Below, in pieces: positions 31,164-40,763 of a stretch of DNA of 47,968 nt; within the stretch, counting starts at the first letter, position 1, and each line of letters starts with the position of its first letter. Position numbers and translations under genes: made by a program. The DNA is from Clostridia bacterium (GTDB lineage Bacteria > Bacillota > Clostridia > Christensenellales > Aristaeellaceae), in assembly GCA_017459565.1 (NCBI GenBank), contig JAFUCP010000003.1, positions 1 to 47,968 on the forward strand, read 5' to 3'. The notes beneath the pieces are model-generated. The model ran no database searches, was not told where the DNA came from, and saw nothing but the letters and a program-made list of their open reading frames with translations.

Positions 31164-32339
31164 ATGGCACAGCTGGTAACGGAGGTCCGCCGGGAGCTGA
31201 CGGACCACATCATCCCATTCTGGAAGGGACTGCGGGACGATGCGCGCGGCGGCTATATCGGACAGGTGGATTTCGATTTGACGCGCCGCCCGGAGGCGGA
31301 TAAAGGCTGTATACTCAACAGCCGAATACTCTGGTTTTTTTCGGAGTGTTATATGGAACTGAAGGACGCCTCCCTGCTGGACGAGGCGCGCCACGCCTAT
31401 GAGATGCTTGTGCGCATGACCGACGATGTCAACGGCGGCGTATACTGGTCGCTGCGCGCCGACGGCAGCGTGGCCGACGCCACCAAGCACACCTACAACC
31501 AGGGCTTTGCCATCTACGCGCTGTCCGCCTACTACCGCGCCTCGGGGGACGGGGCGGCGCTGACGCGCGCGCGGGCGCTGTTCGACGCGGTGGAAGCCCA
31601 CTGCCGCGACGAGGGCGGCTATCTGGAGGCGTTCACCGCCGACTGGCGGCCCGAGAGCAATGAAAAGCTGAGCGAAAACGGCGTGATGGCCTCGCGGACG
31701 ATGAACACGCTTTTGCACATCCTGGAGGGCTACACCGGCCTGTACGAAGCCGCCGGGGACGAGGCGGTGCGCCAGAGGCTGTACGATATATTCGACATTC
31801 TGGAAAAGCACATCTGGAACCCGGAAAAGCGCCGTCAGGAGGTCTTCTTCGACATGGAATACAACAGCCTGATCGATCTGTACAGCTATGGCCACGACGT
31901 GGAAACCAGCTGGCTGGCCGACCACGCGCTGGATGTGCTGGGGGACGCGGCGCTGACCGCGCGGATCAGGCCCATGCTGCTGGCCATGGCGGAGCATACC
32001 CTCCGGGAGGCGTTGACGGATTCCGGCTTCCTCAACGAATGTGAATGTGGCCGGGTGAACGACATGCGCATCTGGTGGGTGCAGGCGGAGGCGCTGCTGG
32101 GCTTTTTGAACGCCTGGCAGCGAACCGGCGATACGCGCTTCCGGGATGGGATGCTGTCCCAGTGGCGCTATATCCGCGATGTGCTGCGGGACCCCCGGGA
32201 GGACTCGGAATGGTACTGGTATGTGGCTGCCGACGGCACGCCGGGCGAAAAGCCCATCGTGGAGCCCTGGAAATGCCCCTATCACAACGGGCGCATGGCG
32301 CTGGAGGTCATGCGGCGCAGGCCCCTGGCCGAGGTTTGA
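31164..32339 (+). CDS. Cellobiose/mannobiose 2-epimerase (AGE superfamily)
   Basis: Epimerises the reducing-end sugar at C2 of beta-1,4-disaccharides, here most likely mannobiose to mannosylglucose. Cytosolic (alpha/alpha)6 barrel, 391 residues. Family signatures: GCILNSRILWFFSECY, KHTYNQGFAIYALSAYY, ENGVMASRTMNTLLHILEGYTGLYE, SYGHDVETSWLADHA with a catalytic His, RIWWVQAEALLGFLNAWQ, and EPWKCPYHNGRMALE with the second catalytic His. These separate it from N-acylglucosamine epimerases. Start at 31164 follows AAAGGAGG at a slightly long spacing. The downstream GH130 phosphorylase uses exactly the product of this reaction, which supports the mannobiose role. First sugar gene of the mannoside operon. 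Confidence 0.92.
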   Translation: MAQLVTEVRRELTDHIIPFWKGLRDDARGGYIGQVDFDLTRRPEADKGCILNSRILWFFSECYMELKDASLLDEARHAYEMLVRMTDDVNGGVYWSLRADGSVADATKHTYNQGFAIYALSAYYRASGDGAALTRARALFDAVEAHCRDEGGYLEAFTADWRPESNEKLSENGVMASRTMNTLLHILEGYTGLYEAAGDEAVRQRLYDIFDILEKHIWNPEKRRQEVFFDMEYNSLIDLYSYGHDVETSWLADHALDVLGDAALTARIRPMLLAMAEHTLREALTDSGFLNECECGRVNDMRIWWVQAEALLGFLNAWQRTGDTRFRDGMLSQWRYIRDVLRDPREDSEWYWYVAADGTPGEKPIVEPWKCPYHNGRMALEVMRRRPLAEV

Positions 32340-32369
32340 CACACACGAAGGACAAGGGAGGTTTGGCCC

Positions 32370-34556
32370 GTGGCGGAAATTCTGCGAGAGGGTAATATCT
32401 TTCACCTGAGAAACGATTCGATCAGCTATGTGCTGTGCGGGATGCCGGGGGGCGTCGTCGCCCAGCTGTACTTCGGTGCGCGGCTTGAGCGCGTCAACGC
32501 CGCCAACCTGCTGCGCCACGCGGGCGTGCCCGCGGACGGCAGCTTCGATGTCCAGGAGAGTATGCTGGACCGTCTGCCCCAGGAGTATCCCGCCTTCGGA
32601 CTGGGCGATATGCGCCAGGGCGCGGTGGCGGTCGTCGCCCCGGACGGAAGCTGGGCTGTGGACCTGCGGCTCACCGGCGCGGAGCTGCCGGGCGAAAAGC
32701 CGGCGCTGGCGGGCCTGCCCGCCACCCGGGGCGAGGGCAGCGCGGCGCTGCGGCTGCGGCTGCGGGACGCGCACACGGGCCTGGAGGCCGAATTGGATTA
32801 CGCGATCTATGACGACTGCCCCGCCGTGGCCCGCAGTGCGCGGCTCATCAACGGCGGCGACGCGCCTCTGACCGTGGAGCGCGCCTACAGCCTGTGCCTG
32901 GATCTGCCGGACAGCGATTGGGAGCTGGTCACCCTGGCCGGGGCCTGGGCCCGGGAGCGGGATATCTGCCGACGGCCCCTTGTGCGGGGCTTCCAGGGCG
33001 TATCCACCCGCCACGGCGCCAGCAGCCACCAGACCTCGCCCTTTATGGCGCTGGTCAGGAGGAACACCACTGAGTTTTCGGGAGAGGCCGTCGGCGCGGC
33101 GCTCGTCTACAGCGGCAATTTCGTCGCCGCCGCCGAGGTGGGACAGTTTGACACGACCCGGCTTCTGCTGGGCGTCAATGACGACGGCTTCAGCTGGCTG
33201 CTGGAGAGCGGCGAGGCGTTCCAGACCCCGGAGGCCGTGCTGGTGTATTCCGGGGAGGGCCTGGGCGGCATGAGCCGGGGCTTCCACAGGCTGTGGGAGA
33301 GGCACCTGCTGCCCGCGCGCTGGGTGGGGCGGCCCCGTCCGGTGCTGCTCAACAGCTGGGAGGCCGCCTATTTCGACTTTGACGCGGACAAGCTGGCGGC
33401 CATCGCCGGGGCCGCCGCGGAGGCAGGCGCGGCGCTGTTCGTCATGGACGACGGCTGGTTCGGCCGGCGGAACGACGATAGCACCTCCCTGGGCGACTGG
33501 CAGTGCAACACGGGCAAACTGCCCGGCGGCCTGTCCGCCCTGGGGGAGCGCGTCCGGGCCATGGGGCTGCAATTCGGCATCTGGATGGAGCCGGAGATGA
33601 TCTCCCCGGACAGCGATCTGTACCGGGCGCACCCCGATTGGTGCCTGCACATTCCGGGCCGCGAGGGCATCACTGCCCGGCACCAGTTTGTGCTGGACGT
33701 GGGCCGCGGGGACGTGCAGGAATTCATGTATGAGGCCGTGTCCCGCACGCTGCGGGAAAGCGGCGCGGCCTATCTGAAGTGGGACATGAACCGCAACTTT
33801 ACCAATATCGGCTCCGCGGCGCTGCCCGCGAGCCGGCAGAAGGAGACGGCCCACCGCTATATCCTGGGGCTGTACGCGGTGCTGGACAGGCTGACGAGGG
33901 ACTTCCCGGATGTGCTGATCGAGGGCTGCGCCGGGGGCGGCGGACGCTTCGACGCGGGGATGCTGGCCTATGTGCCCCAGTTCTGGTGTTCCGACGATAC
34001 CGACGCGCTGTGCCGACTGCGCATCCAGTACGGCACCACCCTCGTGTTCCCGCCCTCCACCATGGGCTGCCACGTCAGCGCCGTGCCGAACCACCAGACC
34101 GGGCGCACGGTGCCCCTGGAGACCCGTTTCGCCGTGGCCCTGGGCGGCAGCTTCGGATATGAGCTGGACCCCCGGGCGCTCACGGAGGCGGAGCGGGCCG
34201 AGCTGCGCAGGCAGGTGGCCTTTGCCGACAGCACGCAGTCGCTTCGACTCTACGGCGCGTTTTACAGGCTGCTTTCGCCCTTTGAGGGAGACGACACGGC
34301 CTGGATGAGCGTCAGCGCCGATCTCTCCGAGGCCATCTTCACCTTTGTGCGCGCCCAGGCCCGACCCAACGCCATGCCGCCGCTGGTGCGGCTGCGGGGG
34401 CTGGACCCCGCGAGGCGCTATGAGGTTTGCCAGACGGGCGAGGTCTACGGCGGGGACGAGCTGATGCGCGTCGGCCTGTGCTGCCCGCTGGCGCCCCAGG
34501 GCACGGGGGACGGCTGTTCGGTACTGTATACGTTGAAGGCGGTGAATGAGGCATGA
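32370..34556 (+). CDS. Alpha-galactosidase, GH36
   Basis: Removes alpha-1,6-galactose side groups from oligosaccharides; intracellular, 728 residues, full length. The N-terminal beta-supersandwich spans about 1-310, then the barrel. Catalytic nucleophile Asp472 lies in LKWDMNR and the acid/base Asp542 in WCSDDTDA; the 70-residue spacing matches known GH36 enzymes. Other motifs: LNSWEAAYFDFD, FVMDDGWFGRRNDD, GIWMEPEMISPDSDLYRAHPDW, CHVSAVPNHQTGR. The C-terminal beta-domain ends near 728. The GTG start at 32370 follows AAGGGAGG. The stop overlaps the start of the esterase gene. Within this operon the likely substrate is galactosylated manno-oligosaccharide. Confidence 0.96.
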   Translation: MAEILREGNIFHLRNDSISYVLCGMPGGVVAQLYFGARLERVNAANLLRHAGVPADGSFDVQESMLDRLPQEYPAFGLGDMRQGAVAVVAPDGSWAVDLRLTGAELPGEKPALAGLPATRGEGSAALRLRLRDAHTGLEAELDYAIYDDCPAVARSARLINGGDAPLTVERAYSLCLDLPDSDWELVTLAGAWARERDICRRPLVRGFQGVSTRHGASSHQTSPFMALVRRNTTEFSGEAVGAALVYSGNFVAAAEVGQFDTTRLLLGVNDDGFSWLLESGEAFQTPEAVLVYSGEGLGGMSRGFHRLWERHLLPARWVGRPRPVLLNSWEAAYFDFDADKLAAIAGAAAEAGAALFVMDDGWFGRRNDDSTSLGDWQCNTGKLPGGLSALGERVRAMGLQFGIWMEPEMISPDSDLYRAHPDWCLHIPGREGITARHQFVLDVGRGDVQEFMYEAVSRTLRESGAAYLKWDMNRNFTNIGSAALPASRQKETAHRYILGLYAVLDRLTRDFPDVLIEGCAGGGGRFDAGMLAYVPQFWCSDDTDALCRLRIQYGTTLVFPPSTMGCHVSAVPNHQTGRTVPLETRFAVALGGSFGYELDPRALTEAERAELRRQVAFADSTQSLRLYGAFYRLLSPFEGDDTAWMSVSADLSEAIFTFVRAQARPNAMPPLVRLRGLDPARRYEVCQTGEVYGGDELMRVGLCCPLAPQGTGDGCSVLYTLKAVNEA

Positions 34557-35578
34557 TGAACAGATATGATCCCAAGGGCCCGGCGTTTTTGCGGCTGGGC
34601 CGGTTTGATGCGAAGGAAGCGGGTTGCCGGTTGTGGTGGTCCGGCTCCGGCATAGCCACAAGGCTGGACTGCACGCGGCTTGAAATCGAAGCCGACGTGC
34701 CCGACGGCGAATTTACGCCCTGGCTGGCCGTGACGGTGGACGGCGCGCCGGTGGCGCGGTTCGCGCTGCGCCCTGGGCTGCACCGATATGACCTGCTGGG
34801 CCGCATGGAGCGGGGCTTTGCCCATGAAATCGCCGTCGTGCGGGACAGCCAGCCCACCGACAACGATGCGGGTCCTCTGACGCTGACCAACGTGTACACC
34901 GACGGCAAGCCCGAGCTGCCCGAGCCGAAAAAGCGACTGATCGAGTTTTTGGGGGACAGCCTGACCGTGGGCGAGGGCACCGTGGGGCCGACCCATGCCC
35001 AGGAGTGGCGCATGGTTTGGATCTCCAACCAGTTCGCGTTCCCCACCCTGGCAGCCCGGCGCCTGGACGCCGAAAAACGCGTCGTCGCCCTGGGCGGCTG
35101 GGGCGCCCATCGTTCCTTTGACGGCGATGCGACCCACACCATCGGCGGCATTTATGACGCGCTGTGCGCCGTCGTGCGCGGCGGCGAATCCGCCTATGAC
35201 TTCGCGCTCCAGCGGCCCGCCGACGCCGTGGTGATCAATCTGGGCACCAACGATGCCTCGGCGCTGAACAAAATGGACGATGAAGAGCGCAGAGCGGAGC
35301 TTGCGGCGTTTGAGGAGAGCGCCGTGGCGCTGCTTGAAAAGGTGCGCCTGCGCAACCCCGGTGCGGCGATCCTCTGGGCCTACGGGCTGTGCGGCGACGC
35401 GATGGCCGAGCCGATCCGGCGCGCCGTGGCGCGGCGCAACGCCAAGGGCGACGAAAGGACGCGCTACCTGGCGCTGGATGACTGCGCCGGGGACCTGGGC
35501 AGCCGGAGCCATCCCGGCCGCGCCTCCCACCGGCGCGCGGCGGAGCAGATCGCCGCGGCCCTGGAAAGGATGCTTTGA
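34553..35578 (+). CDS. CE2-type SGNH/GDSL acetyl esterase
   Basis: Probable deacetylase of acetylated oligosaccharides, 341 residues, no signal peptide. An N-terminal jelly-roll-like domain (about 1-125) precedes an SGNH hydrolase domain, the layout of carbohydrate esterase family 2. Block I is [11 protein letters not shown] with the nucleophilic Ser near 133; the oxyanion residues lie in GGWGAHRS (Gly) and NLGTNDAS (Asn); the His is in [12 protein letters not shown] near the C-terminus. Two tandem ATGs (34553, 34556) are possible starts; either overlaps the alpha-galactosidase stop, indicating coupling. In the Roseburia mannan locus a CE2 enzyme removes acetyl groups from mannosyl units, which is the role I infer here. 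Confidence 0.87.
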   Translation: MMNRYDPKGPAFLRLGRFDAKEAGCRLWWSGSGIATRLDCTRLEIEADVPDGEFTPWLAVTVDGAPVARFALRPGLHRYDLLGRMERGFAHEIAVVRDSQPTDNDAGPLTLTNVYTDGKPELPEPKKRLIEFLGDSLTVGEGTVGPTHAQEWRMVWISNQFAFPTLAARRLDAEKRVVALGGWGAHRSFDGDATHTIGGIYDALCAVVRGGESAYDFALQRPADAVVINLGTNDASALNKMDDEERRAELAAFEESAVALLEKVRLRNPGAAILWAYGLCGDAMAEPIRRAVARRNAKGDERTRYLALDDCAGDLGSRSHPGRASHRRAAEQIAAALERML

Positions 35579-35594
35579 CGAAGGGAGCATGGAT

Positions 35595-36758
35595 ATGACC
35601 TATCAGGAACTCAACGCGCGCTATGAGGCGCTGATCGCCCGGAAGAACCGCGTGGACACCGACCGCTACAACGGCATCTATGAGCGCTGGGTGGACCCGG
35701 TGCTGACGCGGGACCACATACCGCCCTTCTGGATGTACGATCCGAACCCCGAAACCAACCCCCACATGATGCAGCGGCTGGGCGTCAACGCCGTGATGAA
35801 CAGCGGGGCCATCCTGCTGGACGGGAAATTCACACTTGTGGCCCGGGTGGAGGGCATGGATCGCAAGAGCTTCTTCGCCGTGGCCCAGTCCGACAACGGC
35901 GTGGATGGCTTCCGCTTCTGGGATGAGCCGGTGCAGCTGCCGGACACCTGCCCGGAGGAGACCAACGTGTACGACATGCGCCTGACGCGCCATGAGGACG
36001 GCTGGATCTACGGCGTGTTCTGCTCCGAGAGCAAGGACAACAGCGTCGGCGACCTCTCCGCGGCGGTGGCCGCGGCGGGCATCGTGCGCACGAAGGACTT
36101 AAAGACCTGGGAGCGCCTGCCCAACCTGGTCACGCTGAATTCTCCCCAGCAGCGCAATGTGTGCCTGCACCCGGAGCTTGTGAACGGCAAGTACGCCTTC
36201 TATACCCGGCCCATGGACGATTTTATCGAAACCGGCAGCGGCGGCGGCATCGGCTTCGGCCTGTGCGACGACATCACCCGCGCCGTGATCGACGAGGAGA
36301 AGATGACCTCCGTGCGCCGCTACCACACCATCACCGAGGCCAAGAACGGCGCGGGCGCGACGCCCATCAAAACCGACCGCGGCTGGATTCACATCGCCCA
36401 CGGCGTGCGCAACACGGCGGCGGGGCTCAGATATGTGATCTACGCCTTCGCCACGGCCCTGGAGGACCCCTCCAGGGTGATCGCGGAGCCCGGCGGCTAT
36501 CTGATTGCGCCCTACGGCGCGGAGCGGGTGGGGGACGTGAGCAACGTGACCTTCACCAACGGGGCCATCGCCGCGCCGGATGGACGGGTATTCATCTATT
36601 ATGCCTCTGCGGACACCCGGATGCACGTGGCCACCACGGATATCGAACGGCTGACGGACTATGTGTTCAACACCCCCGCGGATCCGTTGCGCAGCCCGGA
36701 CTGCGTGAAGCAGCGCACGGCCTTCATTCGCAGGAACCTGGCATACCTGAAAAAGTAA
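35595..36758 (+). CDS. 4-O-beta-D-mannosyl-D-glucose phosphorylase, GH130
   Basis: Phosphorolyses Man-beta-1,4-Glc to mannose-1-phosphate and glucose, saving one ATP; cytosolic, 387 residues. It fits the GH130 subfamily 1 pattern: [73 protein letters not shown] (Asp127 the probable acid), [61 protein letters not shown] and [15 protein letters not shown]. Start at 35595 chosen because AGGGAG is ideally spaced for it; ATG at 35589 is too close. It follows the esterase by 16 bp and precedes the phosphohexomutase by 22 bp. Substrate comes from the epimerase, and Man-1-P feeds the mutase. Confidence 0.95.
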   Translation: MTYQELNARYEALIARKNRVDTDRYNGIYERWVDPVLTRDHIPPFWMYDPNPETNPHMMQRLGVNAVMNSGAILLDGKFTLVARVEGMDRKSFFAVAQSDNGVDGFRFWDEPVQLPDTCPEETNVYDMRLTRHEDGWIYGVFCSESKDNSVGDLSAAVAAAGIVRTKDLKTWERLPNLVTLNSPQQRNVCLHPELVNGKYAFYTRPMDDFIETGSGGGIGFGLCDDITRAVIDEEKMTSVRRYHTITEAKNGAGATPIKTDRGWIHIAHGVRNTAAGLRYVIYAFATALEDPSRVIAEPGGYLIAPYGAERVGDVSNVTFTNGAIAAPDGRVFIYYASADTRMHVATTDIERLTDYVFNTPADPLRSPDCVKQRTAFIRRNLAYLKK

Positions 36759-36780
36759 ACCCACAGACAAGGAGATTGCT

Positions 36781-38460
36781 ATGAGCATTGAGACCACTTA
36801 TCGCCGCTGGCTTGAGCGGGCGGACGAATCCCTTCAGCCCCAGCTTCGGGCGATGGAAAGCGACCCCGCCGCCATTGAGGACGCCTTTTACCGCGACCTG
36901 GCCTTCGGGACCGGCGGGCTGCGCGGCGTGATAGGTGCGGGCACCAACCGCATGAACCTGCACACCGTGGCCCGAGCCTCCCAGGGCCTGGCGGACTATG
37001 TGAACGCCCACTTCCCGGAGGGAAAGCGCCGCATTGCGGTGAGCTATGATTCCCGAATCCTCTCGGACGTGTTCGCAAGGACCGCCTCCGGCGTGTTCGC
37101 CGCCAACGGCATTTCCGTGTCCGTTTACCCGCAGCTGATGCCCACGCCCTGCCTGTCCTATGCCGTGCGGGCGCTGGATTGTGCCGCGGGCATCATGGTC
37201 ACGGCCTCCCACAACCCCTCCAAGTACAACGGCTACAAGGTGTACGGGCCGGACGGCTGCCAGATCACCACCCAAGCCGCCGCGGATATCCTTGCCGCCA
37301 TCGACAGCCTGGACATGTTCGACGGCATCCGCAGCATGGATTTCGAGGCGGGCATGGCCCGGGGCCTCATCCGCTGGATCGACGAACAGGTGTATACCGA
37401 CTTTGTAAGCGAGGTCAAGGCCCAGTCGCTGCTGGGCGGCGAGGACGTGGACAAGGGCGTGGCCATCGTCTATTCCCCGCTGAACGGCACGGGCCTCAAG
37501 CCTGTGCTGCGCACGCTTACCGAAAGCGGCTATACCAACGTGACCGTGGTGAAGGAGCAGGAGCAGCCGGACGGACGCTTCCCGACCTGCCCCTATCCGA
37601 ACCCGGAGATTCGCGAGGCCATGCAGCTGGGGCTGGAATACGCCCAGCGGCTGAACGCGGAGCTGCTGCTGGCCACCGACCCGGACTGCGACCGCTGCGG
37701 CATCGCCGTGCGGGACGGCGAGGACTACCGGCTGCTCACCGGCAATGAGACGGGGATGCTGCTTTTGGATTATGTGTGCCAGCGCCGCCTAGCGCTGGGG
37801 CGAATGCCCGAGGCACCGGTGCTGGTCAAGACCATCGTGACCACGGACATGGCCCAGCGCATCGCCGAAAAGTACGGCGTGGAGACGGTGAACGTGCTGA
37901 CCGGCTTCAAATACATCGGCGAAACCATCGCGCGCCTGGAGGCCGAGGGCCGGGCGGACCGCTATATCTTCGGCTTTGAGGAGAGCTACGGCTATCTCAG
38001 CGGCACCTATGTGCGGGACAAGGACGCCGTGGACGCGGCCTTCCTGATCTGCGAGATGTTCGCCTGGTACAAGTCCAGGGGCATCGGCCTGATGCAGCGG
38101 CTGGAGCAGCTCTACCGGGAATACGGCTACTGCCTGAACACGCTGCACAGCTTCGAATTTGAAGGCTCCGCGGGCTTTGAGCGTATGCAGGCCATCATGC
38201 GCGCCTTCCGCGGGCCCATCGAAAGCCTCGGCGGCGCGCGCGTGGAAAGGCTGCTGGACTACGCCCCCGGCCTGGACGGGCTGCCCAAGTCGGATGTGCT
38301 GAAGTTCATCATGCCCGACGCCTCCGTCGTGGTGCGCCCCTCGGGCACAGAGCCAAAGCTGAAGGTCTACGCCTCCATCGTGGCTCCGGACCGCGAAAGC
38401 GCCGCCGGGCGGGAGGCCGCGCTGATGGCGGACGTGAAGCGTGTCATGGACCAGGCATAA
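36781..38460 (+). CDS. Alpha-D-phosphohexomutase (phosphoglucomutase/phosphomannomutase, PgcA-like)
   Basis: Interconverts hexose-1-phosphate and hexose-6-phosphate; 559 residues, the normal length for PgcA-type enzymes. Phosphoserine Ser143 lies in VTASHNPSKYNGYKVY, the metal loop is TDPDCDRCGIAV, the sugar-binding loop is FGFEESYGYLSGTYVRDKDAVDAA, and the phosphate-binding loop RPSGTEPKLKVYAS near the C-terminus. The N-terminal FGTGGLRGVIGAGTNRMN is typical. Start follows AAGGAG. Its place directly after the GH130 gene implies conversion of Man-1-P (and Glc-1-P) for glycolysis. Sequence alone does not separate glucose from mannose preference. Confidence 0.95.
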   Translation: MSIETTYRRWLERADESLQPQLRAMESDPAAIEDAFYRDLAFGTGGLRGVIGAGTNRMNLHTVARASQGLADYVNAHFPEGKRRIAVSYDSRILSDVFARTASGVFAANGISVSVYPQLMPTPCLSYAVRALDCAAGIMVTASHNPSKYNGYKVYGPDGCQITTQAAADILAAIDSLDMFDGIRSMDFEAGMARGLIRWIDEQVYTDFVSEVKAQSLLGGEDVDKGVAIVYSPLNGTGLKPVLRTLTESGYTNVTVVKEQEQPDGRFPTCPYPNPEIREAMQLGLEYAQRLNAELLLATDPDCDRCGIAVRDGEDYRLLTGNETGMLLLDYVCQRRLALGRMPEAPVLVKTIVTTDMAQRIAEKYGVETVNVLTGFKYIGETIARLEAEGRADRYIFGFEESYGYLSGTYVRDKDAVDAAFLICEMFAWYKSRGIGLMQRLEQLYREYGYCLNTLHSFEFEGSAGFERMQAIMRAFRGPIESLGGARVERLLDYAPGLDGLPKSDVLKFIMPDASVVVRPSGTEPKLKVYASIVAPDRESAAGREAALMADVKRVMDQA

Positions 38461-38481
38461 GCGCAGGGGAGGCTGTCACAT

Positions 38482-39279
38482 TTGAGCTATCTCTACGAGA
38501 CCCACATGCACACCTGCCAGGGCAGCGCCTGCGGCGTGTCCACCGGCGCGGAGCAGGCCCGCTTCTACAAGGAGCAGGGCTATACCGGCATATTCGTCAC
38601 CGACCACTTCACCGGCGGCAACACCGCTGTGCCCAGGGACCTGCCCTGGCGAGAGCGGGTGGAATGGTTCTGCTCCGGCTATGAGGACGCGCTCATCGAG
38701 GGTCAGAAGATCGGCCTGGACGTTTTCTTCGGCTGGGAGCAGAACTACGAGGGCGACGAATACCTGATCTATGGCCCGGACAAGGCGTGGCTGCTGGCCC
38801 ACCCGGATGTGGAACACTATTCCCGCGCGCGGCAGCTGGAGGAGGTCCACAGGGCCGGCGGCGCGGTGATCCAGGCCCATCCCTTCCGCCACAGGGATTA
38901 CATCAAGTACATCCTGCTGGGGCTGAAGTACTGCGACGGCATCGAGGTGGCCAACACCGGCAACACCGCCGACTGCGACGCCTATGCCCTCAGGTACGCC
39001 CGCGCTTATGACCTGCTGACCACCGCCGGGTCGGACAACCACAACAACGCGAAGGCGAACCCGGCCATGCTGATGGGGGTCGAAACACAAGAGCGCCTGG
39101 GCGGGCCGCTGGATTTCGCGCGGCTGATTCGCGCCCGGGGCGCGATCCGGCCCGTCGTGCCCGAGGGCCGCTTCGACGTGGACCCCGCCGAGGCGCCGTC
39201 GCTGGCGAGCTATTGGATCGACGAGGACGACCGCGGCCTGCACCGCGTGCCCACGCGCCGGGATTTCCTGCGCGAATGA
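38482..39279 (+). CDS. PHP-domain metal-dependent phosphoesterase
   Basis: Member of the PHP superfamily, 265 residues, cytosolic. Metal-binding motifs are in the expected order: ETHMHTC (HxH) at about 6-12, IFVTDHF near 35, the acidic GWEQNYEGDEY near 85, VIQAHPFRH near 128-136, and TTAGSDNHN near 183. PHP proteins include histidinol phosphatases, nucleases and nucleotide phosphatases, so the substrate is not assigned; no his genes are adjacent. The start is a TTG at 38482 behind GGGAGG. It follows the phosphohexomutase by 21 bp and may be part of the same transcript, possibly as a sugar-phosphate or housekeeping phosphatase. Confidence 0.87.
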   Translation: MSYLYETHMHTCQGSACGVSTGAEQARFYKEQGYTGIFVTDHFTGGNTAVPRDLPWRERVEWFCSGYEDALIEGQKIGLDVFFGWEQNYEGDEYLIYGPDKAWLLAHPDVEHYSRARQLEEVHRAGGAVIQAHPFRHRDYIKYILLGLKYCDGIEVANTGNTADCDAYALRYARAYDLLTTAGSDNHNNAKANPAMLMGVETQERLGGPLDFARLIRARGAIRPVVPEGRFDVDPAEAPSLASYWIDEDDRGLHRVPTRRDFLRE

Positions 39280-39394
39280 CCGCCGCCCCGCGGAAAAACG
39301 GGGCGACGGGGCGCGCGCCGTCACCTGAATCAACGTCCGGCCGCGGGCGCGCGTCCGGCATCGAAACTGAACAAACAGCCTGGAGGCGATTCAT

Positions 39395-39985
39395 ATGAAT
39401 ACCATCATCACCATCAGCCGGGAGTACGGCGCGGGCGGCACCAGCATCGGGCGCCGCGTGGCCAGCGAGCTGGGCATCGAGATCTACGACCGGGATATCA
39501 TCCGGGACACCGTCCTCAAGACCGGCCTGGACGCCGGCGTCATCGAGCATGAGGAGGAGGAGATTTCCCGGGGCGACGCGTTTTTGCGCATGATCACCCC
39601 CGCCGCCTATTTCGACCGCCGCGAGGCCATCCGGGAAATCGAACACGACGTGATTCTGGGCTTTGCCCGCAAGGGCCCCTGCGTGCTGCTGGGCCGCTGC
39701 GCAGACATCATCCTGGAGGAAGCGGACGTGGACTGCTTCAAGGTGTTTCTCTATGCCGACGTGCTGCACCGCGCCAAGCGCGTGGGGGAGATCATCGGCA
39801 GCACAAACCCCTCCGAGATCCAGAAGGCCATGAAGCGCACCGACCAGGCCCGCCGCAGCTATTATCAGCAGTTTACCGGCAGGCACTGGAGCGATTGCGC
39901 CAATTACAACCTGATGCTGGATACCGGCATACTGGGCTATGATACCTCCGCAAAGCTGATTTGCGAGGCGGTCAGAAACCTGTGA
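39395..39985 (+). CDS. Cytidylate kinase-like family protein (PF13189-type)
   Basis: P-loop protein of 196 residues. The N-terminal ITISREYGAGGTSIGRRVASELGIEIYDRDII is the signature of the cytidylate-kinase-like family, where the phosphate loop is GAGGTSIGR rather than a classical GxxxxGKT. FARKGPCVLLGRCADIIL and the lid-like RVGEIIGSTNPSEIQKAMKRTDQARRSYYQQFTGRHW follow. True Cmk enzymes are longer and have an NMP-binding insert, so this is a paralogue of unknown substrate. Start follows GGAGG. A 115-bp gap without visible signals separates it from the PHP gene; 25 bp separate it from the phosphatase gene. Confidence 0.87.
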   Translation: MNTIITISREYGAGGTSIGRRVASELGIEIYDRDIIRDTVLKTGLDAGVIEHEEEEISRGDAFLRMITPAAYFDRREAIREIEHDVILGFARKGPCVLLGRCADIILEEADVDCFKVFLYADVLHRAKRVGEIIGSTNPSEIQKAMKRTDQARRSYYQQFTGRHWSDCANYNLMLDTGILGYDTSAKLICEAVRNL

Positions 39986-40010
39986 CCGACGGGAAGGGGG
40001 AGGCGCGGCG

Positions 40011-40745
40011 GTGAAGCTTGTGATTGTGCGCCACGCGGAACCGGATTATTCCGCGGATTCGCTGACGGAAAAGGGGTTCCGGGAGGCCGGGCTGCTGGCG
40101 GACCGGCTGTGCGCCATGCCGGTGGACGATTTTTTCGCCTCTCCCCTGGGCCGCGCCCGGGCCACTGCCGCGGCCACGCTGAACAGGCTGGGACGCCAGG
40201 CGCGGACGCTGGACTGGCTGGAGGAATTCCGGGGCAGGGTCATAGACCCCAAGACCGGCAAAAGCGGCTGCGCCTGGGATTTCATGCCCCAATACTGGAC
40301 GCGCTGCCCGGAATTCTGGGACATGGAGCGCTGGCGCGAAAACGCGCTGGTGGCCACCGGTGATTCCGGGCGTATTTACGATGAGACCGCGGCGGGCCTG
40401 GACGCTCTGCTGGCGGAGTACGGCTACCGACGTGAGGGCTGCGTCTATCGCACGGAGGCCAATTCCGACGCCACCGTCGTGCTGTTCTGCCATTTCGGCG
40501 TCGCCATGGCGATGCTGTCCCACCTGCTGCGCATCCCGCTCTATCTGCTGCTTCACGGCTTCATCCTGGCCCCGTCCTCCGTCACCACCCTCGTCACCGA
40601 GGAGCGGCTAAAGGGCGAGGTCTGGTTCCGCTGCGTCGAGATGGGAGACACCTCCCATCTCCGCGCCGGCGGCGAGCCTGTCTCCCACTTTGGCAGGTTC
40701 CGGGAGCATTTCGGCGTGGACGACGGCCTGGGGGCGAAGGCGTGA
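40011..40745 (+). CDS. Histidine phosphatase family protein (phosphoglycerate mutase-like)
   Basis: Branch-1 histidine phosphatase, 244 residues. The phosphoacceptor His is in LVIVRHAEPDYS at about residue 8, the second Arg region is SPLGRARATAAATLN near 48, and the second catalytic His is in VLFCHFGVAMAM near 163. The spacing suits a small-molecule or protein phosphatase rather than glycolytic GpmA. The ending (SHFGRFREHFGVDDGLG) is not informative. GTG start at 40011 follows AAGGGGGAGG. It lies between the kinase-like gene and the LuxR-type regulator, each within 25 bp, so co-transcription is likely. Substrate unknown. Confidence 0.88.
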   Translation: MKLVIVRHAEPDYSADSLTEKGFREAGLLADRLCAMPVDDFFASPLGRARATAAATLNRLGRQARTLDWLEEFRGRVIDPKTGKSGCAWDFMPQYWTRCPEFWDMERWRENALVATGDSGRIYDETAAGLDALLAEYGYRREGCVYRTEANSDATVVLFCHFGVAMAMLSHLLRIPLYLLLHGFILAPSSVTTLVTEERLKGEVWFRCVEMGDTSHLRAGGEPVSHFGRFREHFGVDDGLGAKA

Positions 40746-40763
40746 CCCCGGCCCGAGGTGAAT

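Noticed and set aside
31056-34661. A 1201-residue open frame on the minus strand across the epimerase and alpha-galactosidase genes
   Set aside because: Composition (Arg/Gln/His/Gly-rich) and lack of motifs show it is the complement of two well-supported plus-strand genes.
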